DNA from: Prorocentrum cordatum
Lineage: Eukaryota > Sar > Dinophyceae > Prorocentrales > Prorocentraceae
Assembly (NCBI GenBank): GCA_963575745.1
Contig: CAUYUJ010016349.1
Span: 1-64,000 of the forward strand
DNA length: 64,000 nucleotides
Direction: 5' to 3'
The translations under genes and the position numbers were made by a program. The notes below the pieces were generated by a model, which was not told the origin of the DNA, searched no databases, and saw nothing but the letters and a program-made list of their open reading frames with translations. Shown one piece after another: positions 60,906-64,000 of this stretch. Each line of letters opens with the position of its first letter. Position 1 is the stretch's first letter.

Positions 60906-61759
60906 TTCTCTCAGCGGTCCGCTCGCGCCGGCCGGCCGGGCCAACAGCGCTGCGCGCGCAGGTCCCCTCTCGAGTGAAGGACTTCGACGACGACGATCGG
61001 GTGGCGAAGAAGCGCTTCCCTCGCAAGGATGGCCGGGCCCCTGCGGTTGTCCACGGTTGGTGAAGAAGAAGAGGCATAGAAACATAAATGATCGGAGGTC
61101 CGCGCAGATTTCTTGCATCTGCGCCGGGGTTCCACGCAGAGCGCGGAGCTCCGAAAGTTTATGTCTTTTTTCTCTTCCTCGTGTTTGTGGGTCGGTCGGT
61201 TCGGCCGCGTCTGCGGTCGGTGGCGCTCGGTCGGTTCAGATTCGGTCGGCGGGTTGCCGCGTCGTTGCGCCCTTCTTAGGCTGCTTGCAGCCCTTTCGGT
61301 TTTGGTTTCGCTGTCGCTTCGGATGGTTTCCGGCTTCGCTGTCGCCGCGGGTGGCCCCGAGCTTTTTCGGCTTGTCCCCGTGGGGTATGCCACATCCATA
61401 TCGGGGTGCTTGGGTGCTGTCTTGGAACAGTGTTTGGATATCGTGCGTTGGAAGCGGGCGACTCGCAAAGCATACTGCGATCTTGAAGTTCGCGTTGTAC
61501 GTTTTGTTGTCTTTGCAGAATTTGCTTCGTGTTGTGTACTGGTGGAGGTCTGCTTGAAACGACTGGGAGTTGCCTGAGGCCATCTCGGGCAAACTTCCTT
61601 CGGCTGGGGCTGTCTTTGAAGCCTTTGCGATTTTCGCGGATTCGCGGCATCGGTTCCAGAACCGAGTTTTCATGAAGCGGCGTTGGGGCCGAAATGCGCC
61701 TCCCGAAGTTATATCCCACTGCGCAACTTGATTGGACTCTTCTGGGCAACCTCCATGGC
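60906..61759. other. No recognisable gene
   Basis: Frames of up to 250 codons are open but read as low-complexity Arg/Ser-rich sequence in all frames. No domain seen. Confidence 0.45.
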
Positions 61760-62430
61760 ATGGGTTCGTGGATTCGGGAGCGCGAACCTGACGTAATGTG
61801 CAAGGAAGTTTGGCTTCGGGGGCACGACAGCATCGTAACCTACCATGTGCCGTGGCTTCGTTTCTTCTTTTTCGTGGTGATGGGGCAGTTTACGGGTGTG
61901 TGTGGCCTCGGGAGCGTGAAACGATTGTACTTTACGAAGGGTTGCGGCCTCGAGAGCGAGAGGGTGTTGTAATTGATTTACTCTGGATTGTGGCCTTGGG
62001 GGCGCGGGCGCGACATAATTTGCAAGGGATTGTGACCCTGGGGAGCGCGAGTGCATTGCAATTTACAATGGGTTGTAGTCTCGGGGGGGCGCGAATTCGT
62101 GAGACGGTGCCACGGACTGTGGCCTTGAGGCGGCGAGATTGGTGTAATCTACTGAGGATTGTGGCTTCGGGAGGGCGAGTGCGCGCGTCGTATTTTTTCA
62201 AATCATTTGGTATGTGACTTGCAAGAGCTTGTGGCTTCAGGAACGCGAGCGCGACGTAATTTACGAAAACAGTGGCCTCGGAAGCGTTTGCGACGTAATT
62301 TATGTGGGATTGCGGTTTCGAAAGCGCGAACGTGACGCAATTACAAAGGACTGGCCTCGGAAGCGCAAAAGCACGTTGTAGTCTACGAGGGAGTGGCCCC
62401 GTTAGCGCGAACGGGTCGTAATGTAAGTGT
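61760..62430. repeat. Degenerate ~50 bp tandem repeat, about 12 copies
   Basis: Units of the kind TGGCCTCGGGAGCGCGA, then CGTAATTTACGAAGGATTG, recur every 45-55 bp with many substitutions. No coding potential. Confidence 0.75.
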
Positions 62431-62669
62431 CCCAGGGCACTCCATAGCTGAGGGGACCCAGCTCCAAGGTGGCAGCGCATCACTTCCTGGCTTGGGCGTG
62501 CCGTCGACTACGGCTATCACATCTGACACCTTCGCACTGTGGCTACCACGCCCTGCGCCACGCTCAGCTGCATCGGGTTGGGCCCTTCGTCAGGCTTTAT
62601 CGGAAGCCCCCCAGAGACGTCGGCGGCCTCAGGATACCTCCGGATCCCTCTGGCCTTCCAGGCGTTTCA

Positions 62670-62815
62670 AGAGGTGGTGGACGACGTCGCCGTCGTCATC
62701 GTCGCCGCCGCCGCTGTCGTCGCTGTCGTCGCCATCGTCGCCGCCTCCGCCGCCGTCGACATCGTCGCCGCCGCCGCCGCCGTCGTCCTCGTCGTCGTTG
62801 TCGTCCTCGGCCTGA
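62670..62815. repeat. (GTC)n/(GCC)n microsatellite
   Basis: Interrupted GTC and GCC triplets. Confidence 0.9.
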
Positions 62816-63909
62816 GAATCATACGAGCATTCCGCGCCAGACGGGCGCAGGGCGCATCTTCAGCACGTTAGTTCCAGCTTCGCTCGATCGAGCCGCGCTG
62901 TTTTGGGTTGGCTCGGGCCCGAAACTCTCCTCCTCCTCCTCCTCCGCCTCCGCTTGTCCTACCCCCCTCCGCCTCCTCCAACTGTCGCTATCGCTGTCGG
63001 CCAGTATCCGTGCTTGGACGCTGCCAATCCCCCCCACAGGGGCGGTCGCCCCTGGGGGGGCTGAACGAAGTAAGTCGTCTGTAAGAACAAAAAGAAGGGC
63101 ACGAAAGGCAGACGACCTCCCCCGGGGCGGGGTATTCGGGTCCCCTAGCTTCCAGGTTGGGAGTGGAGAAATGAGGATTCATGATAATAATAGGAGTTGG
63201 ATGTGAGAGGGGCTAAGTGGCGAAGAGTGCGTGTGGCCGCGTTGGCTAGAGGCTGGCGAGCGGCACCTGTGGAGAGGCTGTGCGGTTATCGGTAGCCAGT
63301 GAGGGTAAGAGTGAGGCCGGTGCAAGGTGTTGGCGCGTGTGTGGTTGCTGCCACACACGCCAAAGGTGGGATGGTGCACAAGCCTCTCCCCTCCGCCCGT
63401 AGGGAATCCAAGGCTCCAGGCTTTCAGTCTAGTTGGCGTGCGTGGCGGCAAACGCGAACAGACTGGTCCTCCAACCTCCTCCCCGCTTGCCTCCTCCTTC
63501 CTCCTGCTCCGCATTTTTTCGTCGGCCAGACTCTGAGCAACGGAACTCGCAGCGCTCGAACGCTCTTTGTAAACAACCCAGAGAGCGTGCGATATAATTT
63601 CGGTTACGCAGTATGTATAATCACCTTAGTGCAGAGGCGCGGGAGGTGCACAGAAAAACAGAAAAGTGGTGAAGCCCCCAATGGCGAGAGTTGTAGTACT
63701 GCCATGGCAGCAAGGAAGTGCACGGTGGCTTCTTCTCCACCCCCCCAGATATTCACCCACAGTCTCATTTCTTGCTCCGCCTCCCCAATCTTCCCGTCCT
63801 CCTTCCCGCGGGAGGCGGAGAAGGGATGCGGAGAGGGAGCAGCCGCGGGGAGGGGGTGAGAGGATGCGCTCGGGAGCCTTCCGGAGCTCTCGACCCTCTT
63901 GAGGAGCTC
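62816..63909. other. No recognisable gene; one strong GC hairpin
   Basis: A hairpin with perfect 8 bp arms CAGGGGCG/CGCCCCTG, extended by C and G runs, lies at 63029-63060. The pyrimidine-rich end (63880-63903) may be an intron 3' end before the following exon. Confidence 0.5.
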
Positions 63910-64000
63910 ATGGACCTGCAGAAGTGGCTGAAGAAGTTCACCAAGCAGGCCACCAAGCAGACGGGGAAGTTCATGAAGCAGATGGACAAGAAGGAGGCCA
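63910..64000 (+). CDS. Start or internal exon of a Lys-rich protein, runs off the window
   Basis: ATG at 63910 opens MDLQKWLKKFTKQATKQTGK and continues in frame to the last base. The basic, amphipathic sequence and third-position GC are typical of an expressed gene. CTCTTGAG just upstream could be a splice acceptor, in which case the frame starts at GAGGAGCTC (63901) and the ATG is internal. Too short to assign a family. Confidence 0.5.
   Translation, partial: MDLQKWLKKFTKQATKQTGKFMKQMDKKEA

Overview
This window looks like dinoflagellate nuclear DNA. The strongest sign is three tandem relics of the dinoflagellate spliced leader (DinoSL) at 45384-45434, which lie just upstream of a retroelement; weaker relics lie at 15342-15382. 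GC-rich coding sequence, very abundant trinucleotide microsatellites, RanBP2-type zinc-finger LINE ORF1 proteins and a Copia element with extra domains all agree with this. No bacterial operon structure, rRNA, tRNA or CRISPR array was seen. Most long reading frames are broken by single-base frame changes, which could be decay or long-read assembly indels; the sequence alone cannot separate these.

Layout. 1-8000: microsatellites and a possible multi-exon minus-strand gene of unknown function, whose introns hold (CAT)n, (CT)n and a very long poly-T tract. 8000-10040: a foldback element, a ~165 bp tandem repeat and CTCACGACA repeats. 10013-14672: a tyrosine recombinase with a methyltransferase-like N-terminal remnant, followed by an RRM/zinc-finger/RGG protein. 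15084-15637: a duplicated 207 bp segment with DinoSL relics between the copies. 15612-24231: a large, intron-poor, frame-broken coding block that contains a Tpt1/KptA-like RNA 2'-phosphotransferase domain. It carries at least 21 short hairpins that share the core GGC-CNA-GCC and have stems that differ from copy to copy yet remain self-complementary. 25484-27510 and 39644-41326: decayed coding blocks of unknown function. 27500-30100: simple repeats.

30349-34921: LINE 1, with ORF1 and ORF2 overlapping at TGATG; two catalytic aspartates of its reverse transcriptase read as glycine. 35385-39495: tandem arrays, mainly an ~815 bp unit. 42450-44480: uncertain reading frames. 45384-50548: LINE 2 (DinoSL relics, coiled-coil ORF1, endonuclease, reverse transcriptase, C-terminal zinc knuckle), frame-broken. 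50554-59822: a full-length Copia retrotransposon with 179 bp LTRs, a 5 bp target duplication (GCTGT), and gag, protease, a methyltransferase-like domain, integrase, RT/RNase H and a C-terminal membrane segment. It inserted just downstream of the LINE 2 coding region. 59823-63900: repeats without a recognisable gene. 63910-64000: the first exon, or part of one, of a gene running off the window.

The genes do not form a pathway. The window is largely retroelement sequence plus decayed gene copies, consistent with repeated recycling of trans-spliced mRNA into the genome. The best candidates for something undescribed are the covarying hairpin family at 16.5-24.3 kb and the methyltransferase-like domain inside the Copia polyprotein.
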